DNA from: JACVRN01 sp036389255
Lineage (GTDB): Bacteria > Acidobacteriota > Blastocatellia > Pyrinomonadales > Pyrinomonadaceae
Length of the DNA stretch: 64,000 nucleotides
NCBI GenBank assembly: GCA_036389255.1
Contig: DASVQI010000038.1
Span: 62,001 to 126,000, forward strand
Direction: 5' to 3'
Positions 8,407 through 17,019 of this stretch are shown here, in pieces; position 1 is the stretch's first letter, and each line of letters begins with the position of its first letter. The notes beneath the pieces were generated by a model. That model was not told the DNA's origin, ran no database searches, and saw only the letters and a program-made list of their open reading frames with translations. The translations under genes and the position numbers were made by a program.

Positions 8407-9342
8407 CTACTTGACCATAGTGCCTGTGCGGCCCCAGCGAGTGTTGGTGAAGAAGGCCCCGATTTTATCCATCACGGTGTCGCCCACCGGCGCGCTCTCG
8501 TCATAAGACCAGTAGACGAACATGGCGCGGCCTATGACGTACTCTCGATTGACGACTCCCCACTCGCGGCTGTCCGCAGAGTTGTTGCGGTTGTCGCCCA
8601 TGACGAAGTAGGAGTCCGCCGGGACGTTGAAGGGCTGGCCGTTGACCGCATAATTAAAGCCTGAGAAGGAGGAAGGGTCTTCGCCGCCGTCGCGTGTGAT
8701 GGGGTCGTAGTAGACCGTGTAGGGGCCTGAGCCGGAGGGCGCAGGGTCGTTCTTTATCTCAAGCGGCGCGTTGTGGCTGGGGTCTTCCGCCGTCAGGCGG
8801 CGCTCGTCCAGCAGCTTGTCGTTGATATAAACATGCTCGCCGCGCACCTCTACCTTGTCGCCGGGAAGCCCTATGACGCGCTTGACGTAGTTCGTCTTGA
8901 AGGGCTGATTGTCGGGCCGGTTGTCGCCCATGCGGTTGTTCGGATTGCCCGGATACTTGAAGACTATGATGTCGCCGCGCCTTATGTCTCGCTGCGGGAG
9001 GAAAGGCAGCACGGGGCCGGGCGCGAAGATGAACTTGTTGACGAGCAGGTGGTCGCCTATGAGAATTGTGTTCTGCATGGAGCCAGTAGGGACTTTGACG
9101 GCCTGAACTATGAAGGTCATGCCGAAGAGCGCCATGATGACCGTGACCACAGCCGATTCGAAGTATTCGCGCCAGATGCTCTTGGGCGGCCCCTTGCGTA
9201 CCGTCTCAGCCTGCTGCTGCTCCGCTCCATCGCGCCCGTTGCGCCCCGAAGCGTCGCGCTCTGCCCGTATAGGCTCAGCGCCCGACTCCGTCTCTGCTGG
9301 CGGTTCGGCCACGGCTCCCCTTGTCGAATAATCCTTGTCCAT
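8407..9342 (-). CDS. lepB: Signal peptidase I
   Basis: A 311-residue type I leader peptidase that removes signal peptides from exported proteins. After a 55-residue charged N-terminal tail there is one membrane anchor at about 62-82. The catalytic Ser is residue 88 in VPTGSM and the general-base Lys is residue 154 in YVKRVIGLPGDKVE. The GDNRNNSADSREWG box near the C-terminus is intact. AGGA precedes the ATG. The gene lies downstream of rnc on the same strand, a common pairing in bacteria. The single N-terminal anchor is typical of Gram-negative enzymes lacking the second TM of E. coli LepB. Confidence 0.96.
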   Translation of the reverse strand: MDKDYSTRGAVAEPPAETESGAEPIRAERDASGRNGRDGAEQQQAETVRKGPPKSIWREYFESAVVTVIMALFGMTFIVQAVKVPTGSMQNTILIGDHLLVNKFIFAPGPVLPFLPQRDIRRGDIIVFKYPGNPNNRMGDNRPDNQPFKTNYVKRVIGLPGDKVEVRGEHVYINDKLLDERRLTAEDPSHNAPLEIKNDPAPSGSGPYTVYYDPITRDGGEDPSSFSGFNYAVNGQPFNVPADSYFVMGDNRNNSADSREWGVVNREYVIGRAMFVYWSYDESAPVGDTVMDKIGAFFTNTRWGRTGTMVK

Positions 9343-9438
9343 AAAAATTATCCTAGACGTCCATCATTAGAGTGGTCAAGCTCCGCAGGGAATACGCAGG
9401 CCGCGCGCTTTTGTTTCCGTCTCTTTCAATGAAAATGC

Positions 9439-10191
9439 TTAATCCGCAGCCTGCGCCTCCGCGACCTCTCCCATTCTTTCCAGCGCGAGTCGCGCGGCCT
9501 CCGTCTCGGCAGCCTTAATCGTGCGCCCTGTGGCGCGAACGCTCTCACCTTCCCAGCTAACTTCAACGTGAAAGATGCGGCGGTGCGGCGGCCCTTCCGT
9601 CTCCACCACGTCGTAGCGCGGGGCCGCATGAACTTCAGCCTGAAGCCGCTCCTGTAAGAGTGTCTTGTAATCTGCTGCTGCGGCCTGCAAAGGGTCTGCG
9701 TGCTCCAACTCGGAGCCGAGGGCGCGCATGACGAAATTTGTAGCGGCCTCCATGCCTCCGTCCAGAAAGATTGCGCCGAGTATCGCCTCGAAAGAGTCGG
9801 CCAGAAGTGCGCGCTTGCTGCGCCCGCCGGTCTTCTCCTCGCCCACGCCAAGGCGCAGGTATTCGCCTAGCCCCATCTTCTTAGCCGCGCGGGCCAGCAT
9901 GACGGCGCTGACCAGCCTGTGCTTCATGCGCGACAGCTCGCCTTCGGTTGTGTTCGGATTAATCAGGAAGAGATGGTTGGCGACTACGAGCCCAAGGACG
10001 GAATCGCCTATGAATTCCAGCGCCTCGTTGTGAAGGCGGCGAGCTTCCTCTTCGGAGCCGGGCGCGACCTGCTCGTGCGCCCAAGAGCGATGCGTGATGG
10101 CCCGCTCAAGCAGGGAGCGATCATCAAACTTGTAAGCGAGGATTTCCTCCAGCTCTTGAAGATCGGGCTCGGCGGCTTTGCGTTTCTTCAC
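9439..10191 (-). CDS. rnc: Ribonuclease III
   Basis: A 250-residue RNase III that cuts double-stranded RNA in rRNA processing and mRNA turnover. The signature NEALEFIGDSVLGL sits where ERLEFLGDS is usual, and DSFEAILGAIFLDGG provides the second acidic cluster. The C-terminal dsRNA-binding domain begins at DYKTLLQE and ends at AARLALERM. I choose GTG at 10191; the in-frame GTG at 10227 falls inside a strong hairpin (10218-10271), which makes it an unlikely ribosome start. TGCTACAAT (10201-10209, minus) could be a -10 box just upstream. Downstream is lepB. Confidence 0.93.
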   Translation of the reverse strand: MKKRKAAEPDLQELEEILAYKFDDRSLLERAITHRSWAHEQVAPGSEEEARRLHNEALEFIGDSVLGLVVANHLFLINPNTTEGELSRMKHRLVSAVMLARAAKKMGLGEYLRLGVGEEKTGGRSKRALLADSFEAILGAIFLDGGMEAATNFVMRALGSELEHADPLQAAAADYKTLLQERLQAEVHAAPRYDVVETEGPPHRRIFHVEVSWEGESVRATGRTIKAAETEAARLALERMGEVAEAQAAD

Positions 10192-10217
10192 AACGCATCG
10201 GATTGTAGCACGAGAAG

Positions 10218-10271
10218 GCCGCGCCACCCGAAGCTTTGAAAGATTCCTTCAAGCTTCGCGGTGGCGCGGCC
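10218..10271. terminator. Strong hairpin between the helical secreted protein gene and rnc
   Basis: GGCCGCGCCACC (10218-10229) pairs perfectly with GGTGGCGCGGCC (10260-10271), and GAAGCTT (10230-10236) with AAGCTTC (10251-10257). This 19-bp stem lies 3' of the gene ending at 10319 and probably terminates it, although the flanking T-run is poor. Confidence 0.65.
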
Positions 10272-10318
10272 CTCTTTACAGCTCAGGCTGCTCCCTGACC
10301 GGAGAGAGAAAAGCGCTC

Positions 10319-11452
10319 TTAGCGCCGTCTTGGAGTTTTGCCCGCGTTATTGGTGGTGGAAGCCGGAGCGGTTGTCGCGCCGCCATTGGTTCTAGTGGCT
10401 GTTCCTCCGGCGGTGTTCGTCGTGCCGGTATTCGACTGCGTCGTGGAGGGCGCGGTCGTGCTGGCCGTGCCGCCCGCTTCGATTGCGCCGGTCGGCAGAG
10501 GCTTCGAGAGAATGCCGGCGATTAGCTCGTTGAGGCCAGCGTCAGTATTCTCATGACGGAACTTGTAGAAGGCCGTCAGGTCTTTCATCACGTCGGCTTT
10601 CAGCGTCGCGTACTTCGGGTCGGTGGCGAGCGCAATCGCGCGCGCGTAGGCGTCTATCATGCGGTCAACCACCGCGTTGAGCCTGTCCGAAAGAGCTTTA
10701 CATTCGGGCGTGGCCTGCTGTTCGCCTGTCGAGCAGCGCGTCTTGAAATCGCCTGCTACCTTGGTGTACTCGGCGTTGCGATAAGCGTCTGCAAGGAAGA
10801 CGTAAGTCTGCGGGTCTTTCTTGGTAGCGCCTTCAAAGCCTGCGGCCTTGATGTAAAAGGTGATGGCCTCGGACGGATTCGTCTTCAGCGAGAAGAAGCC
10901 GAGCGCGGAGTTCAGCCAGCCGAGCGTTTCGTCCCTTTTATCGAAGGTCTGACTGCTCTGTATAAGCTGAACGGACTTGCGGGCGTAGTTCATGGCCTCG
11001 CCCGTGAAGGCGTCGTTTCTGGCATAGAGCGCCGCGAAGACCGCGTTATTGAGCATAGCAATGTCTGCGGGCTCTTCGGCTAAGAGCACCTTGGCCGCGC
11101 CGAAAGCCTCAGCGTACTTCTGCTGGCGCAGCAGCTCTACAACGGCGTCCTTGCGCCCCTGTTTCTCCTTGACCTCGTAAGCGGCAATCCACTTCTTCAG
11201 GTAAGCCGTCTGGTCGCTCTCGGCAGGAAACTTCTGCAAGTACTCTTTGGCGGTTGCGTAGGCGGCCTTAGGGTCTGTCTTGTAATTTTTCAGGAATTCA
11301 TTATAGAGCGCGGCCTTGGCTTCCTCGTCCTGAGGGGCCACAGCCGAAGTCTCGTTAAGCGATAGCGTATTGCTCGCCAGCGCGGGCAACCAAAGGGTAG
11401 CGACAAGCGCGCTGAAGGCAATGATTCTTGCTAACTTTTTCATCGGGCGCAT
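10319..11452 (-). CDS. Secreted helical (TPR-like) protein, function unknown
   Basis: A 377-residue protein with a signal peptide (MKKLARIIAFSALVATLWLPALA) after a short basic start. Residues about 40-310 are helical with a repeated Tyr/Ala/Lys pattern (EFLKNYKTDPKAAYATAKEYL, KKDPQTYVFLADAYRNAEY) resembling TPR or HEAT-like solenoids, without a clear consensus. The last 60 residues are Thr/Ala/Gly/Asn-rich and disordered, ending in Arg-Arg-Arg. ATG at 11452 has GGAGG six bases upstream. It probably acts in the periplasm as a scaffold; no enzymatic motif is seen. A structured leader lies upstream. Confidence 0.8.
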   Translation of the reverse strand: MRPMKKLARIIAFSALVATLWLPALASNTLSLNETSAVAPQDEEAKAALYNEFLKNYKTDPKAAYATAKEYLQKFPAESDQTAYLKKWIAAYEVKEKQGRKDAVVELLRQQKYAEAFGAAKVLLAEEPADIAMLNNAVFAALYARNDAFTGEAMNYARKSVQLIQSSQTFDKRDETLGWLNSALGFFSLKTNPSEAITFYIKAAGFEGATKKDPQTYVFLADAYRNAEYTKVAGDFKTRCSTGEQQATPECKALSDRLNAVVDRMIDAYARAIALATDPKYATLKADVMKDLTAFYKFRHENTDAGLNELIAGILSKPLPTGAIEAGGTASTTAPSTTQSNTGTTNTAGGTATRTNGGATTAPASTTNNAGKTPRRR

Positions 11453-11539
11453 ATCCTCCAAGCCGTATCTTCTCTCTCTCTTAAATTTTCCAACGGGGGT
11501 TACACAAAACGTGCGGGCCTTATTCACTTCAGCATCACG

Positions 11540-11611
11540 CCACTCAATCAGATGCTCAGGCTGTGCAGCCGGTTGCCGCTTCAGCCTTTGCGAGCCCGTC
11601 AGGGGTAGTGG
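11540..11611 (-). ncRNA. Candidate structured leader RNA or repeat
   Basis: A nested fold in the leader of the 10319-11452 gene. CCACT/AGTGG (11540-11544, 11607-11611) closes it; GCTCAGGCTG (11554-11563) pairs with CAGCCT plus GAGC (11582-11587, 11592-11595) around a four-base bulge; GCAGC/GCCGC (11565-11579) forms the tip with a GGCAACC-type loop on the minus strand. I do not recognise a known riboswitch. It could equally be an interspersed repeat. Confidence 0.35.
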
Positions 11612-11768
11612 GTGGCACCCTGGGATTATGCCACGAAAAACCGATTTGATGACCGAAGCAAACCAAAAATTCAGGATGCGCAATAATCCTGCAATATTCG
11701 CCCCTCTGTCAAGCCTCCCAACTTATCGAATAAGGAGAATGAGACTGCTTTTCCAACGGGAAAGAGTT

Positions 11769-11815
11769 CGCGCCCGGCTCTCCCTGAGACTTTGTTCGGA
11801 AGAGAGCCGGGCGCG
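11769..11815. terminator. GC-rich hairpin after the PBP gene
   Basis: CGCGCCCGGCTCTC (11769-11782) and GAGAGCCGGGCGCG (11802-11815) form a perfect 14-bp stem with a 19-nt loop. It sits 53 bp beyond the stop of the penicillin-binding protein gene on the minus strand and probably terminates it. Confidence 0.65.
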
Positions 11816-11867
11816 TTAAGGAAAGCTGCTCACCCGCCGGCACACTTAGAACCGGCGACGACCGCTT

Positions 11868-13490
11868 TTATGGTCTGGTTGTAAGAACGCGGCGCGGGCG
11901 TTCGTTGATTGAGCCGCCGTTCTGCTGCGTTTGAGAAGGCTGTGCGGCGGGCCGCGTGGTGGTTTCGGTCGGACGAGTCGGAGCCGTCATCACTACGCTG
12001 CGGTTCTTGCCCGCGCCGCCGGTCGAAGGCAGGCTGTCGGTGGTCACGCCGCCCGGCTCCGTGCTTGTATCGCCCTCTTCCTCATCGCTCAAGGCGGCAG
12101 CCGCCCTCGGGTCAATCTTCGGTCGCGGGGTCAGGTCTGTGGGCGTGGTCGCAATCCTTTCGTTGCCTCTACCATTGCCCAAGACGCCGAAGCGGCTCTC
12201 CAGCCCCTTGTAAATCTTTCCTGTGATTGCGGCGGCAATGCGGCCGCGCTCGCTTGAGCCGCGCGTGATTACCACCACGGCCAGTCTGGGATTTCCCACG
12301 GGCGCGAAGGAGCCGAAAAGCCCCAGCCAGCTTCCCTGTCCGATACAGGTGCCTGTCTTTCCGGCGGCGGGAATCATGGAGGTGTACGCGCCCTTGCCCG
12401 TGCCGTAATTGACAGCGCCAATCATGCCGGGCAGCATGCGAAGCAGAGCGTCCTGCGGGATGTTTAGCTGGCGTTTGACTTCGGGCTTGAACTGGAAAGT
12501 CTCCTGCGGCGTGCGCGGCAGTCTGGGAACCATAAGCTTGCCGCCGTTGGCTATGGCCGAAACCATGTTCGCAAGCTGAATCGGCGTCACCTCGAAGTCA
12601 TCCCCGTGCGAGCACATGTGATTGACGGCGTAGCCGGACTTGTAGACGGGCACGCGTCCCTCGTACTCCGAGGGGAAGTTAATCCCCGTGCGCTGGCCCA
12701 GACCAAGCTCCCGCGCGTACTGAATCATGCGCTCGAAGCCTACGCGGCCGCCCACGTTCTGAAAGTACCCGTTGTTCGAGTAGGCCAGAGAGTCTGTCAG
12801 GTCAATAGAGTTGGAAGAGATGTTGACGGTAGAGGACGGGTCAATCACCTTCTCGGTCAGGCCCGCCAGCCCTGTGACCAGCTTGACGGTCGAGCAGGGC
12901 TTGAAGCCGCGCCTGAGCGCCCACTCCTGATTGACGACCGTGTAGACCTGTCCGGTCTTCGGATCCATGACTACGACCGTTCCGGCGTGAGAGCCAAGCG
13001 CGGCAAGGGCCACGCGGCGCACTTCCATGTCTTCGCCCACGGTAGAGTCACGAGCAATATTCGCCATGGCTTCATCGCGCAGCGCCTGGTCGGCTGCGCG
13101 CTGGCGCGCAATGGCGGCCTGTCGCGCAAGCTCTGCGCGGCGTGCCGCTTCTATGGCTTCGCGTCGGCGTCGCTCGGCCTCGCGTCTGGCTTCCAGTCTG
13201 GACTGAGCGCGGCCCTTCTTGTCGTCGCGTCTGGCCGCGCGCTCTTCACGAGCCGAAGAAGCTTTACCGCGCCTCTTATCATCGCGGGCGTCTCTGGCGG
13301 ACTTCTCGCGTCCACGGTCTGCGCGCGAATTCTTCGCGCTCTCGTTTCGGGCCGTGGCTTTCTTTGATGTCTCTTTCTTGCTGGCGGAGGCGGCGCGCCT
13401 CCTTTGGGCCGGTGCTGAAGTGGAGAATAAGAGCGAAAGAAGGAGGAGAGTAAACGCTAAACGCGTAGGGGTACGATTAATCAAGGTCAT
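11868..13490 (-). CDS. Penicillin-binding protein transpeptidase with basic coiled N-terminal region
   Basis: A 540-residue exported transpeptidase. A signal peptide or anchor occupies residues 1-29. Residues 30-150 are extremely rich in Lys, Arg, Ala and Glu and are predicted coiled coil. The penicillin-binding domain follows with all three catalytic motifs: Ser200-Thr-Val-Lys203, Ser238-Asn-Asn240 and Lys378-Thr-Gly-Thr381. It should cross-link peptidoglycan. There is no PBP dimerisation or transglycosylase domain, so this is a short PBP2-like protein. The C-terminal 110 residues are Pro/Thr-rich. The charged repeat could bind wall polymers or nucleic acids; that is inference. GAGAGG lies upstream of the ATG. 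Confidence 0.88.
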   Translation of the reverse strand: MTLINRTPTRLAFTLLLLSLLFSTSAPAQRRRAASASKKETSKKATARNESAKNSRADRGREKSARDARDDKRRGKASSAREERAARRDDKKGRAQSRLEARREAERRRREAIEAARRAELARQAAIARQRAADQALRDEAMANIARDSTVGEDMEVRRVALAALGSHAGTVVVMDPKTGQVYTVVNQEWALRRGFKPCSTVKLVTGLAGLTEKVIDPSSTVNISSNSIDLTDSLAYSNNGYFQNVGGRVGFERMIQYARELGLGQRTGINFPSEYEGRVPVYKSGYAVNHMCSHGDDFEVTPIQLANMVSAIANGGKLMVPRLPRTPQETFQFKPEVKRQLNIPQDALLRMLPGMIGAVNYGTGKGAYTSMIPAAGKTGTCIGQGSWLGLFGSFAPVGNPRLAVVVITRGSSERGRIAAAITGKIYKGLESRFGVLGNGRGNERIATTPTDLTPRPKIDPRAAAALSDEEEGDTSTEPGGVTTDSLPSTGGAGKNRSVVMTAPTRPTETTTRPAAQPSQTQQNGGSINERPRRVLTTRP

Positions 13491-13795
13491 ATTGCAGGGG
13501 CCTCTCTTCTATAAAAATTTTCAGGGTTTATGTGTTTGCAGTTCGCTTCCCGCACGAACTGCGAAAGATGGCTGCACGCGAAAGAATCCCAAAGCGAGTT
13601 GGGCCGCCCGTCGAGCGGCTCTGAAGATTCAAGGGTGTCCAACTGTTGAAAGTCTGCATCAAAATAGTCTTGCGACTCGTTATGCTCTCTTTGAATCCAG
13701 TTTCTGCGTTTCGGTGAAGTGGGAGAGTTCCCTCGTGCGTGCGGCCTCTGGGGAGTTTGCGTCGAGACCGCCATGACTATAACATTTGAGTCCAT
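13487..13795 (-). CDS. Possible small hypothetical protein upstream of the PBP gene
   Basis: A reading frame of about 102 codons from ATG 13795 that ends in a TGA overlapping the PBP start codon (ATGA, 13487-13490). The overlap suggests translational coupling, and the composition (Asn, Gln, Glu, Asp, Ser) looks protein-like. No motif, signal peptide or homologue is recognised, and no strong ribosome site is seen. The 463-bp gap to the divergent kinase gene otherwise shows no gene. Confidence 0.3.
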   Translation of the reverse strand: MDSNVIVMAVSTQTPQRPHARGNSPTSPKRRNWIQREHNESQDYFDADFQQLDTLESSEPLDGRPNSLWDSFACSHLSQFVREANCKHINPENFYRREAPAI

Positions 13796-13952
13796 GGGCG
13801 GCAATAAAAATATCTGTCGGCAGAAAGGTTTAAGTAACAAACGGTCAAGCTGACCCGCAGGTGTATTAAAATTTTACTGAGCCCCGGAATCAGATTTCCA
13901 AAATCGGCAAATCTCTCTTCCCGTTAGCCGTCGGCTTTGAGGGCTTACACTT

Positions 13953-15512
13953 ATGAGCGTGCTCAATCTCTTCTACAGTTTTCGCATACGGCTGCTGCTG
14001 GTGCTGGCCGCGCTGCTGATAGCGACGCTCGGGCTTCAGTACTATCTGAACCGCCGCGCCGAGCGTAAGCAGGCCGCCTTGAATGAACGCGCCCGTCAGG
14101 AGAGCGCACGCGTGATTGCCGAGCAGGAACAGGCGCTCTCGGCTGCGACGGCGCTCGGCATCAAGAGCATCTCGCGCGGCGAGTGGCTCTATAATCTTTA
14201 TGAGCATGCGAAGGAAAAGCAGCCGCTTCTGGACGAGAAGGCGGGACGCGTCACAAACATTCTGGTCGTAGCCAGCGATGGGCGTGTGCTGGATAGCCTG
14301 AAGGATTACAACCCCATTCAAAAACCCGACGGCTCGCTCGAATACTTCTATCTACACGAAGTTGAACTGCCGCCTCTGATAACCCCCGTTGAATTGGAGG
14401 GCGACACGGCACAGTTGCCGCAATCCACACATGCCCCCGGCCCGCAAGGCTCCGGTGAGCCCAGAGCCTTTGTTCTTTCCGTGGAGACGGACAAGAGGGG
14501 CCGCAACTACATCATAGTGGCGCTGGGGTCGGCCAATGCGCCGAGCGTACAGGTCAACCGCGAGGAGACGAGCACGCTGCTGTACACGCTGGCCGTGCTT
14601 TTGCTGATGACCTTTTTGACTACGCTGCTGGTCTGGAGATTCACCCGGCCGATAAAGGATTTGTCTGAGGCCGCGCGAAGGGTGGCGGCAGGCGAGCTTG
14701 ATTTTCGCGTTCCGAGCGACAGGCGCGACGAGATGGGAGCGCTCGCCGCTCGCTTTAACGAGATGATTGCGGGCGTGGGCCGCACGCGCGAGCTTGAATC
14801 GCGTCTCAATCAGGTGGAGCGCTCGGCGGTCGTGGGCCGTCTTGCTTCGGCAATCGCGCACGAGATAAGGAATCCGCTCAACTACATAAACCTGACGCTA
14901 GACCACCTGCGCACTGCGTTTGCGCCCGAAGACGAGAAGAAGCGTGAAACCTTTGAGCGCCTAGCCGTGCAGCTCAAGAAGGAGGTCGCGCGCATCAACA
15001 CGCGCATCACAGAGTTTCTCAAATACTCTCGCCCGGCCCGTCTTGAGCTTCGCCCGCTAGACCTCAAGCCGATGGCTGAAGATGCGCTCCGAATGGTAGA
15101 GGTGCAGGCCGCCGAAAGCGGCATAGAGACGCGCATAGAGACGGAAGGCGACGTGCCCCTGATTATGGGCGACGAAGAGACTATGCGCTCGGTGCTGACC
15201 AACCTCATCATCAACGGCCTTCAGGCCATTGACGGCGAAGGCGGACGCCTGACGATTCACCTTGCTGGCGGCGGCAACAACGGCCAGCGCGAAGCGCGCA
15301 TAGACATCACGGACACCGGGCGCGGCATCCCGCCCGAAAACATCTCGCAGATTTTCGAGCCCTACTTCTCTACCAAAGAGACTGGCACGGGGCTGGGGCT
15401 CGCCATCGTCAAAAAGGGCGTTGACGACCACGGCGGCACAATCAGCGTTCATTCCGAAGCGGGCGCGGGCACGACCTTTACAATTACTCTGCCCGCCGGA
15501 CAGGATGCCTGA
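13953..15512 (+). CDS. Membrane sensor histidine kinase (NtrB/AtoS-like)
   Basis: A 519-residue kinase. TM1 is at about 12-30, an extracytoplasmic sensor domain with a Cache-like look spans 31-205, and TM2 is at about 207-229. A HAMP domain covers 230-285. HisKA has His303 in IAHEIRNPLNY, and the HATPase domain shows an intact N-box (NLIINGLQAI), DTGRGI and GTGLGLAI. The sigma-54 response regulator begins 77 bp downstream and is the likely partner. GAGG precedes the ATG. The ligand is unknown. Confidence 0.94.
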   Translation: MSVLNLFYSFRIRLLLVLAALLIATLGLQYYLNRRAERKQAALNERARQESARVIAEQEQALSAATALGIKSISRGEWLYNLYEHAKEKQPLLDEKAGRVTNILVVASDGRVLDSLKDYNPIQKPDGSLEYFYLHEVELPPLITPVELEGDTAQLPQSTHAPGPQGSGEPRAFVLSVETDKRGRNYIIVALGSANAPSVQVNREETSTLLYTLAVLLLMTFLTTLLVWRFTRPIKDLSEAARRVAAGELDFRVPSDRRDEMGALAARFNEMIAGVGRTRELESRLNQVERSAVVGRLASAIAHEIRNPLNYINLTLDHLRTAFAPEDEKKRETFERLAVQLKKEVARINTRITEFLKYSRPARLELRPLDLKPMAEDALRMVEVQAAESGIETRIETEGDVPLIMGDEETMRSVLTNLIINGLQAIDGEGGRLTIHLAGGGNNGQREARIDITDTGRGIPPENISQIFEPYFSTKETGTGLGLAIVKKGVDDHGGTISVHSEAGAGTTFTITLPAGQDA

Positions 15513-15589
15513 TGATGTGCATAGAGATTGATTAACAGTTATTATCTAGGCTTTCGGAAAGGGACTCTAATTCAAAAGTCGGAGTTGAA

Positions 15590-16936
15590 ATGGGACGCAA
15601 AAGCATACTGGTGGTTGACGACGAGAAATCGCAGCGCGAGATTCTGGAGATGATTCTCTCCAGCGAGGGCTACGATGTGACAACGGCTGCGTCAGGTGAA
15701 GCGGCCTTGAAGTTCGCTAAAGAAAAGCGCTACGACCTTGTCCTGACGGACTTGAAGATGACGGGCATGGACGGCATAGAGTTGCTCCAACACCTGCTCG
15801 CTCAGGACTCTTCCATCCTTGTCATACTGCTGACGGCGCACGGCTCTATAGAGTCGGCCAAAGAAGCGCTCAGGCGCGGCGCATACGATTACTTACAGAA
15901 GCCCTACGACCGCGACCAGTTGCTTCAAACCATACGACGCGCGCTTTCCAAGCTGGACGAGCTTGACCTTGAAATCATCTCGGATTCGGCGGAGATGGAA
16001 GCGGTCAAGAAGATGATAGTCAAGGTGGCTCGCTCCAGCTCCACCGTGCTGATTCGCGGCGAATCGGGCACGGGCAAAGAACTGATTGCCCGCGCCATTC
16101 ACACTCAAAGCCCGCGAGCCGCGGAGATGTTTCAGGCCGTCAACTGCGCCGCCATCAACGAGAACCTTCTGGAATCGGAGCTGTTCGGCCACGAGAAGGG
16201 CTCGTTTACGGGCGCGCACGCCGAGAAGAAAGGGCTCTTTGAAGTCGCTGACCGTGGCACGCTCTTTCTGGACGAGATAGGCGAGTTGGACGTAGGCATG
16301 CAGGCGAAGCTGCTGCGCGCGCTACAGGAGCGAAAGATAAGACGCGTCGGCGGCGTGCGCGAAATGTCTGTGGACGTGCGAGTCATCGCGGCCACCAACC
16401 GGGACTTGCGGGCTATGGTCGCGGATAAAAGGTTCCGCGAAGACCTTTACTATCGCATCAACGTTCTTTCGATTGACGTGCCGCCGCTTCGTGAAAGGCG
16501 CGACGACATACCCGTGCTCATCAACCACTTTTTGAACAAGTACACGCGCAACACCGCGCGGCTCTGCAACGGCCTGACGCCAGACACCCGCAGGCTCATG
16601 CAGGAATATAGTTGGCCCGGCAACGTGCGCCAGCTTGAGTCCGCAGTCGAGCGCGCGCTCCTTTTGTGCGAAGGGCCTATGATAGATGTCGAAGACCTGC
16701 CTCTTGAGATAAGGCAGGAGACGCGGCCCGCACAGGCGGGTGCTTTCCGTCTCCCGCCCGAAGGCATCTCGTTCGAAGACGTGGAGCGCGACCTTATCAT
16801 TCAGGCCATGGAACAGACGGATTACAACATCACCAAGTCCGCGAAGCTGCTGGGCCTGACCTTCCGCACGCTTCAGTACCGGCTGGAAAAATTCGGCATC
16901 AGGAAACCCGATTCAAAGAACAGGGAAGAAGAGTGA
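15590..16936 (+). CDS. Sigma-54-dependent response regulator (NtrC family)
   Basis: A 448-residue three-domain activator. The receiver has Asp11-Asp12 and phospho-acceptor Asp54 (LTDLKMTGMDG). The AAA+ domain from about residue 136 carries Walker A GESGTGKE, the sigma-54 contact loop GSFTGA (a common variant of GAFTGA) and Walker B GTLFLDEIGEL, with the arginine finger region following. A Fis-type HTH ends the protein (NITKSAKLLGLTFRTLQYRLEKFG). It should activate sigma-54 promoters after phosphorylation by the kinase upstream. GGAG precedes the ATG. The stop overlaps an in-frame alternative start of the next gene. Confidence 0.95.
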   Translation: MGRKSILVVDDEKSQREILEMILSSEGYDVTTAASGEAALKFAKEKRYDLVLTDLKMTGMDGIELLQHLLAQDSSILVILLTAHGSIESAKEALRRGAYDYLQKPYDRDQLLQTIRRALSKLDELDLEIISDSAEMEAVKKMIVKVARSSSTVLIRGESGTGKELIARAIHTQSPRAAEMFQAVNCAAINENLLESELFGHEKGSFTGAHAEKKGLFEVADRGTLFLDEIGELDVGMQAKLLRALQERKIRRVGGVREMSVDVRVIAATNRDLRAMVADKRFREDLYYRINVLSIDVPPLRERRDDIPVLINHFLNKYTRNTARLCNGLTPDTRRLMQEYSWPGNVRQLESAVERALLLCEGPMIDVEDLPLEIRQETRPAQAGAFRLPPEGISFEDVERDLIIQAMEQTDYNITKSAKLLGLTFRTLQYRLEKFGIRKPDSKNREEE

Positions 16937-17019
16937 AAAGAAGGGGCCGGGTGCAAAAACAGGAGAGCTTAATCGTTCAAGGGCATGTGTGCGACTTTTC
17001 TAATCAAAGGAGTCAACTC

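Noticed and set aside
11540..11611. Cyclic-di-GMP or SAM riboswitch
   Set aside because: GCAAAG and GGCAACC words recall both classes but the required stems and conserved bases do not line up.
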